From an uncultured Muribaculaceae bacterium (GTDB lineage: Bacteria > Bacteroidota > Bacteroidia > Bacteroidales > Muribaculaceae): DNA of 16,356 nt. The notes beneath the pieces are model-generated. The model saw nothing but the letters and a program-made list of their open reading frames with translations, did not search any database and was not told the origin of the DNA. A program made the position numbers and the translations under genes. This document shows positions 6,415 to 14,916 of the stretch, one piece after another; positions within the stretch are counted from its first letter, which is position 1; every line of letters begins with the position of its first letter. Location: NCBI GenBank assembly GCA_910586175.1, contig CAJUIJ010000047.1:1-16356 (forward strand). Reading direction: 5' to 3'.

Positions 6415-8838
6415 TCAGTTGTAGCTCAGGCGGATTGGAGCGTAGCGGAACAAAGAGTATTCGTTCGGCACCTCCCCTTCCACGCCGGTGCAGAGTCGCA
6501 TGTTGGTGAAGGGGTTGTTCGACACGTAGCTGTCAGTTGCACTGAACATCTTGAACCAATAGCCATACTCCGGACTCGAGGGGCTATAGCCTTGCGAGCC
6601 TGTCAGCAAGCTGCTTGTCCAGAAGTTGACATACGCCTCGTTGTTAGGCACTTCTCCCTCGTAATATCCGGCATGCGGGAAGTATATCACGTTGCCGGTC
6701 ACCTTCGAACCCGTGGTGCTCAATGCCAATATTTTCGTTGTTTCTCCATTTGCCGACACGTTGGTCAACTTGTTTGTCCAACTATCACCGGCCCAAGCTT
6801 TCACATCAGCCTCAGTAGGAATCTTAAGGCCACTGAGATTCAAGACTGTCGAAACATAGCTTCCTGTAGATTTTGCGCGCGATATCGCCATATATGCACC
6901 CCGAGCATCCACATTGCCGCGAAGCGATGCGGCTGTGGAGGTATAAGGAGCATTGGACGAAGCGCCAAGGTTGCGGTCCAAGATGTAATGGCCATTCACC
7001 TTCACCACTTCATAATAAAACCAACCATATACCTCATGACCGGGAAGCTGCCAATTTGCCGTGCTTTGAGTAAGCTCATGGAATACGCCGGTGCGGTAAA
7101 GCGGATACACAATGTCGCCGTTTGCACTTTTCACAGTAAAGCTTCCAATCTCGATAGTGGGAGTGGCCTGGTTATTGGCCTTTACCACCCAATACCCACT
7201 TTGCTCCGTAACGGAGAACCCCCCGCTCACATTGCCCTTGACATCGCCCGAGAGCTTAGGAATCTTGTAAGTCATGGTGCGGTTGTTGACCGATGCGAAG
7301 TGGAGACCCTGGTTGCGCTCTGCACCACGGTTCTGCTCCGGCAAAAGCCCCTTGCAGGTATTGTCGATCCAATTGAAATAATCATTCACCACAATGCCGA
7401 GACCTTCAGCAATAACCTTGCGACGCGGGTCGCGCTTAAGGTCATGTGCAAGCTGAATCACCTTGAACGAACGGGTAAGCTCGCCGGCGCGCACCGTTAT
7501 TACAGCCTCACGCGAGCTTATGCTGCTGCCGTTCTCGTCCACCTTTAGAGTAGCGTGAAATCGGCGGCCGTTGCTGTGAGCACCGGATGTAAGACCTGTT
7601 ACAGCGGTAGGATTGCCCCACTGCAAGTTGGCACCATCCACATGTGCCCACGACTGAGAGCTGGTGGCCGATAGCTGTCCGGTATAAGAGGTCACCACAT
7701 CGAAGCTTACAGTGCCGGCAGCATAGTCGCAGGTCACATCACCACCGATGCCAAGCATGTAGTCGCGTGTGGCAATGATATCGGTGATAGCCTCGTCGCG
7801 CTCGGTTATCTCTACGGTGAGGCGGTTGTCGGGCTCAGCCTTGCAAGCCTCATCATAAGAAGTCCAGCCCTTTGCGCGAACCTCCTTGACGGTCACTATA
7901 TAGTGATAGTTGCGAAGCACCGGCACAGGGGTATATATATAGGCATTATCAATCTCCGATCCGGCCGGAGTCTGACCGGGATGCTGAGAGGCCCATGTCG
8001 GATTAATCTCGCGGGTGCGGAAAGCCACCGGATAGTACCCCTCCACTCCGTCATATTTAATCTTGACAATTACACGGGCACAATCAGAACCTGACTGAGC
8101 CGGGGTCTCGAAAATAGCCACCTCATCAGAAGCACCCTTCATACCGGACTTGTAGGTATAAGCCACACCGGCAGGGAGCGATGGAGATTTCACACCTGTC
8201 ACAACTCCCGAAGCGTCAGTGAGTGTGTTGGCCGATACAGGAGCAATCACACCCGTTGAGGCAGTGCCATAAGCACCGACACCGGTGATTGTGAAACCCT
8301 TGGCAGCGGCATCCATCTTCACCGAAGCCTTCGCATTGGCACGGAGCAAAGTCATCTTCGAATTGTTGGATATAAGATTGCTGAGCTTAGAGGAACCCCA
8401 CAGCACACCGGCCGCCGGATCTGATACAGCAATAGAGCTGAGATTGGGAGCGCCGGCAGAATTGTCAGGAAGCTTGTCAGCACCAACATTAGTGACAACC
8501 TGCACAGAGTTGGTGAGCTTATGAATGGGCACCGTCATGGAGTAAGTACCATTATTGAGCTGCCAACCGGTTGTGAACCGTTTCGTGCTAAGTCCCTTGC
8601 CATCCTTGTCATAGCAGAGCACAGTAAGTGATGCTACGGCAGGGTCGGCGGCACGAGTGCCGAGTTCCACCTGAGTTTCGGGGGGTACAGTCAGCGTGAG
8701 AGTAATCTCAGCCGGCACCTCGTCAGAGACCACAGGGTCATCCAACACCGAGTCAGACGCACAAGCAGCCAAGAGAGAGAGAGGGAGCAGCCCGGCAAAA
8801 TATCGAAAATATTTCTTGATTTTCATCTTTTGATTCAT
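6415..8838 (-). CDS. Type V pilus tip/accessory lipoprotein with BACON-like and C-terminal FISUMP-like regions
   Basis: This 807-residue protein is the last gene of the pilus operon. It has a lipoprotein signal with lipobox LAAC (C26) and a TRA site with R62 near the end of an extended N-terminal strand region. That is the arrangement of fimbrillin precursors, which are lipidated and then cut at an Arg. Residues about 45-345 look like the two-domain fimbrillin fold. Residues about 352-466 (GGDVTCDY, then SSQSWAHV, then REAVITVRAG, SFKVIQLA) resemble a BACON-type beta domain. Residues about 603-785 (ILDRNLGA, KIPTEADVKAW, FPHAGYYEG, NFWTSS, MRLCTG) resemble the FISUMP or C-type-lectin-like fold often found at the end of Bacteroidales surface adhesins. 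It lacks the C-terminal strand motif of the stalk and anchor, which fits a tip position. ATG codons at 8838 and 8826 are both possible starts. Confidence 0.75.
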   Translation of the reverse strand: MNQKMKIKKYFRYFAGLLPLSLLAACASDSVLDDPVVSDEVPAEITLTLTVPPETQVELGTRAADPAVASLTVLCYDKDGKGLSTKRFTTGWQLNNGTYSMTVPIHKLTNSVQVVTNVGADKLPDNSAGAPNLSSIAVSDPAAGVLWGSSKLSNLISNNSKMTLLRANAKASVKMDAAAKGFTITGVGAYGTASTGVIAPVSANTLTDASGVVTGVKSPSLPAGVAYTYKSGMKGASDEVAIFETPAQSGSDCARVIVKIKYDGVEGYYPVAFRTREINPTWASQHPGQTPAGSEIDNAYIYTPVPVLRNYHYIVTVKEVRAKGWTSYDEACKAEPDNRLTVEITERDEAITDIIATRDYMLGIGGDVTCDYAAGTVSFDVVTSYTGQLSATSSQSWAHVDGANLQWGNPTAVTGLTSGAHSNGRRFHATLKVDENGSSISSREAVITVRAGELTRSFKVIQLAHDLKRDPRRKVIAEGLGIVVNDYFNWIDNTCKGLLPEQNRGAERNQGLHFASVNNRTMTYKIPKLSGDVKGNVSGGFSVTEQSGYWVVKANNQATPTIEIGSFTVKSANGDIVYPLYRTGVFHELTQSTANWQLPGHEVYGWFYYEVVKVNGHYILDRNLGASSNAPYTSTAASLRGNVDARGAYMAISRAKSTGSYVSTVLNLSGLKIPTEADVKAWAGDSWTNKLTNVSANGETTKILALSTTGSKVTGNVIYFPHAGYYEGEVPNNEAYVNFWTSSLLTGSQGYSPSSPEYGYWFKMFSATDSYVSNNPFTNMRLCTGVEGEVPNEYSLFRYAPIRLSYN

Positions 8839-8853
8839 ATTGAAAACTCGTTG

Positions 8854-11800
8854 TTAGAAATTCTTGGTCCTCGACCACTTTTTGGTAGTGGTGTTGAAGT
8901 AACCTGTATTACCCGGATATGCCTGACCATTAAAGAGAACAGACTCCTTTGATGAAACATCATATTTCGAAGGCTGATCTCCATACACATCCCATGGGCG
9001 ATTATAATTGTCAGTGTATGTTATCTTGGATGTGTAGGGATCTATCTTGAAACCGGTTTTGTCACCGGAACCCTTTTGGCCTCGCTGTTGCGAACCATCA
9101 TTATTCCTGAAAATAACCCACCCGGATTCAAATCCTTTGGGAACCTGATAACGGAAAATTTTTCCTCCATCTTTATCCTCAACCAATTCCATCTGAGGAG
9201 AATCTGCCCATGGTTTATAGTCACCACTATCATTATAAAAATGAACTTTTGGAGTATTCCAGGAAGCATCAGAATTATACACTCCCAAATACACATAGGG
9301 CTGAGTGCTAATCCATGTAATTGCACCACCCTCAAACCTCAGAAGAATCCCCTTGGCATACTTTCCACGAGGACATTTCAGAGTGATTTCAGTGCGATAA
9401 CTACCGTCAGACTGTCGCGTACTTGTCACCTGAGTATCTCGTATCTTATACTTATTACCCTCAGTAGGAGTACCGTTGGAGTAATTGCCGTAACGTCTGT
9501 ACCACTCTATAACTTTCTCATTTGAATATACGGTGAAAGTTATATCCTCAATTACGGGCTTGTCGTCGAAGGTATAGAAATATGGGTTTGAAGTCGGGTC
9601 AAACACTATGTAACCCTCTCGGTCTTCAAAGTCAAACAACGGAATTCCCGGGTCAAGATGGTGAGAGGCCCTATGAAGAGTGTAACCTCTTTCAGCATCA
9701 TAACCGTTATAAAAAATCATAAGGGTCTCACCCGGACGCGGCACACTGTAATATGCATCTACAGAACTGTCAATATTATTCGGCATATTGTCTCTGCCAA
9801 TCGGTGCTTGATTTTCAGCCAATCGGTAATACCACCACCCCGGATTATTTAAGTCAGGAGTCATACGCGTATCTCCAATTCCGGCCGATAAATCATGATA
9901 CTCTTTTGTAAATCTCCATACCGGCTTATTTACAACAGATGCGGTTTCACCAATTTGCGACCAAATATATACGCGATGACAACCATGGTTTTTATCATCA
10001 GGTGAAGTTGTAAACTCATTGGTCCAGAAGTCTGCCCAATTATTTCCACTTCCCTCGGTTGGAAATGGTTGACGGTGACCATTAATTGTCAAGAAGTTAG
10101 AACTCTCCTTGACGCCATTGACATCCGTATGATAGTCATTGATGGCGCGGAAATAAATCTGGTAGCTACCCGGCGGGGGCATCACGATCACCTGGAAGGG
10201 GCGTGTGCCGTTGTGGCCGAGGTCCACAAGGTCTTGCTTCGCATCTTCCTGGGTCTGCGCGTTGTTGTGCATGCGCTTGTATTTGCCTGGATAGAAGTCG
10301 AAGTAGCTGTAGATCGTGGCACCCGGGTTGGAGTCGCTCGATGGGTTGTCCAATGCAGTCACGGTGATATCTCCCTCCGAAGCTGTCGGGTCTGTACACT
10401 CGATCCTTATGCGCACCTGCTTTTCACTTCCGTTAGCCTGACGCACTACAATCTCTTTCGAACGGATAGGAGAATTTGCAGGCTCGTTGCTCGTGCCGAG
10501 CAAGACTTCACCGAGATGACCTGCACCCGATGTGGTGAGGTACACTCCACCGAGGTTGGTGCGATAATGGAAGGTCTTCTTATTGAGGTCAGCCTGAGTG
10601 GTGTTATACTTGATCTTTACAAGTTCCTCGATCTCGAAATAGGGTGTAATGTCGAAGTCAACATAAAAATATTTCTTGATATTACCGGCCTTGATATAAC
10701 ACTTTGCAGCCTTATCCCCCTTGCCGAGACGATCACTACGGCGGGTGGACACTATATCAATGTTGGGGTTGACTTTAGCCACATACTTCTTGTTGGTCTG
10801 ATCCCATACGAACTCCACGATACGCTGCCCGTTGGAGACCGGTATTGTGGATTCACACTTGATCTCAATATTGCCGCGACCGTCAGTGTCATAAGTGAGT
10901 TCGTCATTGAGAAGCGACTCCACGCTCAGGCGTGTCTTGGAGAGCGTCAAGTAAGTATGCACGAAATCGGCGGGTAGCACACTCTCCGACCAGCTGCGTG
11001 CTATCACACGAGTGTCAAGTTCGGCACTACCGAGGGTCTTGACGGTACCTATCACTTCGTAATAAGTGTCACGCGGAAGCGTCTTGGCATTTGGAGCGCC
11101 ATCATAGCCACCGAGGGCGATGGAGTATTTATTTCTCACCGAACCCTCCTTGCCATCCTGTCCGCACACAAAGGCATTAATGTCGAGACGAGTCTGTTGC
11201 GAAGCTTCGGCGGCATAACGTTCGGGAAGGTAGACAGTCCCCTGCCAGAGCCACTTGGAAGTGGGATTAGACGGGGTCGCCACAGCATTGCCTGATGCAG
11301 AGACCACATCGTTCTTGCCATTGGCATTAGCATCGACTTTCGAGTAGTTATCGAAATACTTGCCCGAAGCGACGAGCGAACGGACATCATAGAGCTTTGA
11401 CTCATCAGTGACAAGCGAAGACTTGGTGGAAACCTGCTGCAAGGAGGCATCCTTAATCTTCAGTCCATTTGCACCAAACACGTCGGCCACACCTGCGACA
11501 GACTTGTCGAATATGATGTTGTAACGCACCTTTACGCATGCGAATTTCATGCTGAGTTCGTGCACGGTAGGAGTCTTGGTGCCTTCAGCCGGGATTGTGG
11601 TGCCGGCAGAGGGTTCGTAGATCATCGGGAGGTTGCCCGGCTCGGGGAGCTGCGAGGAGTAGTCGAGAAGAACCTTCTTGAGCTGGTCCTCCGAATTTAT
11701 TCCCGACACGAGCGCATCCGGTATATTAGCCATCACATAGATAGAATAATCTCCGGGGCGCAGCCCCTTGAGTGTGAAAGTCTGGCTTGTCTTGTCGGAG

Positions 11801-12093
11801 ATAATCTGGCTGCCGGAGGCAAGGATTCTGTTCTCCACAACGCCCGGAGCGAAGGCTATGAGCCGGAGCGAGTTGATCTTGCACTCCTGCTCTGTGGCAT
11901 CCACACGGCCACTGTCGTCTCCTGCACGCGTGGCCTGAGGCATGGCAACGGTGAGCACCAACTGAGTGCCGTCATCGTAGCTGCCACCCTCTGCCTCGGG
12001 GGCATCGAAGATGGAGTCGGCACAACCCGACAAGCCCACCACGGCAAAGGCCATCACGAGGAGACTTAATATTTTGTAAGTGGAGTATTTCAT
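8854..12093 (-). CDS. Large type V pilus tip-adhesin candidate with starch-binding-like modules
   Basis: This 1079-residue lipoprotein precursor has lipobox LSGC (C24) and a TRA site (R56), again the fimbrillin pattern. Residues about 43-380 look like a fimbrillin-type N-terminal region (LVLTVAMP, NSLRLIAFAPG, LRPGDYSIYVMANIP, TYYEVIGTVK). Residues about 380-645 are beta-rich repeats not assigned. From about 706 the sequence changes style: RVYIWSQIGE, GWWYYRL and MIFYNGYD (706-845), then KVHFYNDSGDYKPW, KIFRYQVPKGFESGWVIFRNNDGSQQ (949-1003). These two stretches resemble CBM25/26-type starch-binding modules, so glycan binding is likely but unproven. DNA coding for residues after about 650 is much more AT-rich than the 5' part. 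It lies 46 bp after the anchor gene and 15 bp before the 807-aa gene, and lacks the stalk/anchor C-terminal motif. Position and architecture suggest a distal adhesin. Confidence 0.75.
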   Translation of the reverse strand: MKYSTYKILSLLVMAFAVVGLSGCADSIFDAPEAEGGSYDDGTQLVLTVAMPQATRAGDDSGRVDATEQECKINSLRLIAFAPGVVENRILASGSQIISDKTSQTFTLKGLRPGDYSIYVMANIPDALVSGINSEDQLKKVLLDYSSQLPEPGNLPMIYEPSAGTTIPAEGTKTPTVHELSMKFACVKVRYNIIFDKSVAGVADVFGANGLKIKDASLQQVSTKSSLVTDESKLYDVRSLVASGKYFDNYSKVDANANGKNDVVSASGNAVATPSNPTSKWLWQGTVYLPERYAAEASQQTRLDINAFVCGQDGKEGSVRNKYSIALGGYDGAPNAKTLPRDTYYEVIGTVKTLGSAELDTRVIARSWSESVLPADFVHTYLTLSKTRLSVESLLNDELTYDTDGRGNIEIKCESTIPVSNGQRIVEFVWDQTNKKYVAKVNPNIDIVSTRRSDRLGKGDKAAKCYIKAGNIKKYFYVDFDITPYFEIEELVKIKYNTTQADLNKKTFHYRTNLGGVYLTTSGAGHLGEVLLGTSNEPANSPIRSKEIVVRQANGSEKQVRIRIECTDPTASEGDITVTALDNPSSDSNPGATIYSYFDFYPGKYKRMHNNAQTQEDAKQDLVDLGHNGTRPFQVIVMPPPGSYQIYFRAINDYHTDVNGVKESSNFLTINGHRQPFPTEGSGNNWADFWTNEFTTSPDDKNHGCHRVYIWSQIGETASVVNKPVWRFTKEYHDLSAGIGDTRMTPDLNNPGWWYYRLAENQAPIGRDNMPNNIDSSVDAYYSVPRPGETLMIFYNGYDAERGYTLHRASHHLDPGIPLFDFEDREGYIVFDPTSNPYFYTFDDKPVIEDITFTVYSNEKVIEWYRRYGNYSNGTPTEGNKYKIRDTQVTSTRQSDGSYRTEITLKCPRGKYAKGILLRFEGGAITWISTQPYVYLGVYNSDASWNTPKVHFYNDSGDYKPWADSPQMELVEDKDGGKIFRYQVPKGFESGWVIFRNNDGSQQRGQKGSGDKTGFKIDPYTSKITYTDNYNRPWDVYGDQPSKYDVSSKESVLFNGQAYPGNTGYFNTTTKKWSRTKNF

Positions 12094-12100
12094 GTTATTG

Positions 12101-12129
12101 CAAATCTAACAAATTATGCACATACACAA
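12101..12129 (-). promoter_or_regulatory. Possible internal promoter before the large tip gene
   Basis: On the minus strand TAGATTTG (12108-12101) matches the TAnnTTTG box. A TTG (12129-12127) lies 18 nt upstream, one shorter than the usual spacing. Transcription would begin at or within 1-2 nt of the ATG at 12093, giving a nearly leaderless mRNA for the two tip genes. This is a weak call, since such a box can arise by chance in an AT-rich gap. Confidence 0.25.
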
Positions 12130-12141
12130 GACCGGGGTCTT
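12128..12141 (-). other. Small hairpin at the stop codon of the anchor gene
   Basis: AAGACC and GGTCTT form a short perfect stem (12141-12128 on the minus strand, at least 5 bp around CCCG). It overlaps the TAA stop of the anchor gene (12142-12140). There is no T-run, so it is not a full terminator. It may mark an RNA 3' end or processing point between the stalk/anchor genes and the tip genes. Confidence 0.35.
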
Positions 12142-13243
12142 AGAGATGCACGTTATCAACACGTTTAGCCCACGATAGGATGTTTACGAAAACATTGGCA
12201 TAGCTCCACGACTTGTCGTTAAGCACCAACTGCACATCATATTCAAATTCGCGGTCGAGATATTCCTGGTCAGACCAGTTGTGCTGAGCGAAAGCCGCGT
12301 TTCCCTTGACAAGCAGATCGGCAAGGAGGGCAATCTCAGTGACATTGCCGGTCGACTTATTGCGGAAGCAGAGCTTGACACGCTGATTGCCATCTTGATG
12401 CATGATGAAACGGGGCAAACCGAAGTCGAGCACATTGCAACGGTTGCCGTTCTTGTCATCTTCTACAGTTGACTTGAACGGTGTGCAACGGATCACGGAA
12501 GATGCACCGGTATAATTGCCGAATACATCCATACGGTCGCGCGGCTGACGAGACTCAATCCATACCTCATAGTTAGAGAAGTCAGTGTTCTTGGGGAAAT
12601 TCTCATGGAAGTAAGAGATTTTCACGTGGTTAGTGACACGCATCAGTTCAACGGTGCCATTAACTACGATATCCTCTTCCTGAGGATCCCCCTCCACCGG
12701 TTCCCTGGCCTCGGGGATGATGATGGGCACAGCCGAGCGCGTGCTCCATAGCGTATCGAGCATCACATTCTGGTGGGGCACGTAAGAATTATCATGGTCG
12801 AGGGCGATGCTCAGATTAGCGACACCTTGCCCCATGGCAGGCTCAGAGAGGCGAAATTTCGCGCCACGCCCATTGAGCGCAGCCTGATATCCGCCCGTAT
12901 GTCCGTAAGCCACAGCATAGGCACTATATTTGCCGGGTGCGAGAGCGAGTGGTATCTTGAACCCATCTTGCTTCAGGGCATTGCCGGTTGAATAGTTGGA
13001 ATGCTCTTCGGTCAATACCATCTTGTCGTTCTCATCAAACACATACACTTTCACGGTGCCGACATCAGAGCCGAAGCGGTTGGCCAGCGACGTGTTATAT
13101 GTGTAAGAGAAATCGAGATATGCATTCACTTCAGGCTTGACGGCACAATCATCGAGATCATCATGCATTAACCCACAGCTCGCAAGGCCGGTGAGGGCGA
13201 GTGCGAGCGTGAGCATATGCAGGGAGGTTTTCTTCAGATTCAT
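12140..13243 (-). CDS. FimB/Mfa2-family pilus anchor lipoprotein
   Basis: This 367-residue protein has a lipoprotein signal peptide with lipobox LASC (C23) followed by GLMHDDLDDC, a start typical of the FimB/Mfa2 family. In Porphyromonas, this subunit stays lipidated in the outer membrane, anchors the pilus and limits its length. The N-terminal fold has the family's AYLDFSYTYN, VKVYVFDENDK and APGKYSAYAVAYG stretches (about 39-110). Unlike the three other pilin-type proteins here, no [ST]-R-A site follows the lipobox, which agrees with an uncleaved anchor. The last 15 residues, VNILSWAKRVDNVHL, are almost the same as the end of the stalk protein. The reading frame is open further upstream to 13345, but that part overlaps the stalk gene; the ATG at 13243 directly before the signal peptide is the start. 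It lies 4 bp after the stalk stop codon. Confidence 0.88.
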   Translation of the reverse strand: MNLKKTSLHMLTLALALTGLASCGLMHDDLDDCAVKPEVNAYLDFSYTYNTSLANRFGSDVGTVKVYVFDENDKMVLTEEHSNYSTGNALKQDGFKIPLALAPGKYSAYAVAYGHTGGYQAALNGRGAKFRLSEPAMGQGVANLSIALDHDNSYVPHQNVMLDTLWSTRSAVPIIIPEAREPVEGDPQEEDIVVNGTVELMRVTNHVKISYFHENFPKNTDFSNYEVWIESRQPRDRMDVFGNYTGASSVIRCTPFKSTVEDDKNGNRCNVLDFGLPRFIMHQDGNQRVKLCFRNKSTGNVTEIALLADLLVKGNAAFAQHNWSDQEYLDREFEYDVQLVLNDKSWSYANVFVNILSWAKRVDNVHL

Positions 13244-13247
13244 TTTA

Positions 13248-14891
13248 TTAGAGGTCCACGTTGTGTACACGTTTAGCCCAGCTGAGTATGTTGACCGACA
13301 CTGAGATGTAGAAATCGTTGACATCGTCGGGGATGTTGGGGTCAATCTCGGGCACCACCGGACTTCCGGGGTCTGAGATAGAGTTCACGACCACCTCATA
13401 CCAGTTGTTGCGGAGCACACCGTAGCGGCCGAGATACTTGAGGTTGTCACCATTGTAGGTAGGATCACCCACCTGCCAGGGAGTCTCGGTGACGGGGTCG
13501 AAGTGCTTCACGCGGCTCACATAGTAAGTGTTGCCTCCTGTATAAGTAGCGATAATCTTGGCATCAGACTCGCCGAGACCGAGGGCCACAGCCACTTGCT
13601 TTTTCTGGGCAGTGGAGAGATCGGAGCCATCTTTCTTGATGCTGATTTCGTTGAGTGCGTGATAACCAGCCACAGTAGCCACTGAGCCGAGGTCAACGGT
13701 GATAGTACCGCCGATGGTATTGTGAGCCACATTCTCAATGTTGGTCTTGAGGTTGGCCGCAGTCCAAAGGGTATTGAGCGTGCCGAGACGGAAGAAAGTC
13801 TCACCCTCTGCCATGCCTGCGGGCGTATAAGAAGCACGGATGAGCACACGTGTGGTCTGACCCTGGAGCTGATTGTTGATGTCGAAAGTGTTTTCGAGTG
13901 CATACTCGCAAGCGGGGTTGGTGGTCACATCGCTTATCACATTGAAGGCAGCCTTCACTTGCTCCACAGTGGTGGGAGTGGTAGCGTCGCTGTAGTTGGG
14001 GTCGATAGCCCAGAACACACGCTTGAAGAGCTTGCCGGAGCCAAAGAAACGGTTGAGAGTGCCGTTACCGCTCCATATGTCGGCATAAGAAGCCTTGAGA
14101 CCGTCAGTGACCTGAAGCGCATATGAGGTCTTGTTGGTGATATCGAGACCCCATGCGTTGATCTTGACCTTATCACCCTTGAAGAGGCCGTCTGCGATAG
14201 TCTCAGGGTTGGCAGCAGTGAGGCTCACCTTTGCCACGTTGCGCTGCACATAAGCCACCGAAGCAGCAGTGCCGTCAGAAGCCGCCTGAGCAGCTGTCTG
14301 GAAAATCTTGGCCTTGTTCACATCGCGGAGCACAGTGGGTTCCACAGTTGCGCTCTGATATTCAGGAGCGGAACTCATGGTGATATATTTTGCACCGTCA
14401 GCCTCAAGAATCATCTTGCTTGTCTGAGCCACCTTCGACCAGTCGCCGAGCTTCTGTCCGGAAGTGGGGAACACAAAGTCGGAAGCGTAATTGAGCACCA
14501 CGATTGCGCCATACTGCACGTTGTCATTCTTAGGCTCAACGTTCTCGAGCTTAGCCACGCCGGTAGATGTTGTGGTCACTTCACCGGTAGCAGCGTCAGT
14601 CCATGACATGCCGGTAAGCTCGCCCATGCAGAGGAAAGTTGCCTCAGCATCGGTAGCAGCTTTCTTGAATATCAGCACTCGGCCATTCTTTACGGCATAC
14701 TCCGAGGGAGCGCCCTGCTCGTCGGTTACAGCGCGAGAACCTGTGCCCTGCACAGAGGGAAGGTTTACACTGAAAGCTGCGAAACCTGTTTCAGCTTTGC
14801 TGGAGGAAGTAGTGTTGTCGGGTGCCTCGTTGGAGCACGACATCATCATGGCACATGCGGCTGCCATTACGCCGAATTTCAAAAATTTCAT
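13248..14891 (-). CDS. Mfa1-like major stalk pilin (type V fimbrillin)
   Basis: This 547-residue lipoprotein precursor has signal peptide and Cys at residue 19 (MMMSC). An N-terminal strand region ends at GSRAV (R53), the candidate site where a trypsin-like or gingipain-type protease would remove the first strand to open the donor-strand groove. The C-terminal part (RYGVLRNNWYEVVVNSIS, then DPGSPVVPEIDP, then VNILSWAKRVHNVDL, last 15 residues 533-547) is the classic ending of Mfa1-type subunits. Length is close to that of P. gingivalis Mfa1 (about 560). It is followed at 4 bp by the anchor gene and preceded at 25 bp by the DUF3868/OmpA-like gene. The product should polymerise into the shaft on the cell surface. 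Confidence is high for the family; strain-level function (adhesion, biofilm) is inferred. Confidence 0.9.
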   Translation of the reverse strand: MKFLKFGVMAAACAMMMSCSNEAPDNTTSSSKAETGFAAFSVNLPSVQGTGSRAVTDEQGAPSEYAVKNGRVLIFKKAATDAEATFLCMGELTGMSWTDAATGEVTTTSTGVAKLENVEPKNDNVQYGAIVVLNYASDFVFPTSGQKLGDWSKVAQTSKMILEADGAKYITMSSAPEYQSATVEPTVLRDVNKAKIFQTAAQAASDGTAASVAYVQRNVAKVSLTAANPETIADGLFKGDKVKINAWGLDITNKTSYALQVTDGLKASYADIWSGNGTLNRFFGSGKLFKRVFWAIDPNYSDATTPTTVEQVKAAFNVISDVTTNPACEYALENTFDINNQLQGQTTRVLIRASYTPAGMAEGETFFRLGTLNTLWTAANLKTNIENVAHNTIGGTITVDLGSVATVAGYHALNEISIKKDGSDLSTAQKKQVAVALGLGESDAKIIATYTGGNTYYVSRVKHFDPVTETPWQVGDPTYNGDNLKYLGRYGVLRNNWYEVVVNSISDPGSPVVPEIDPNIPDDVNDFYISVSVNILSWAKRVHNVDL

Positions 14892-14916
14892 GAATATAGG
14901 TAATTTTAAGTTTTTT

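Noticed and set aside
10069..10977. 302-residue plus-strand frame opposite the large tip gene
   Set aside because: It is antisense to a well-supported gene and lacks recognisable motifs. Long antisense frames are usual opposite GC-rich Bacteroidales genes.
13244..13345. N-terminal extension of the anchor gene to an ATG at 13345
   Set aside because: The extra 34 residues overlap the stalk gene and would bury the lipoprotein signal peptide; the ATG at 13243 gives a normal signal and 4-bp spacing.
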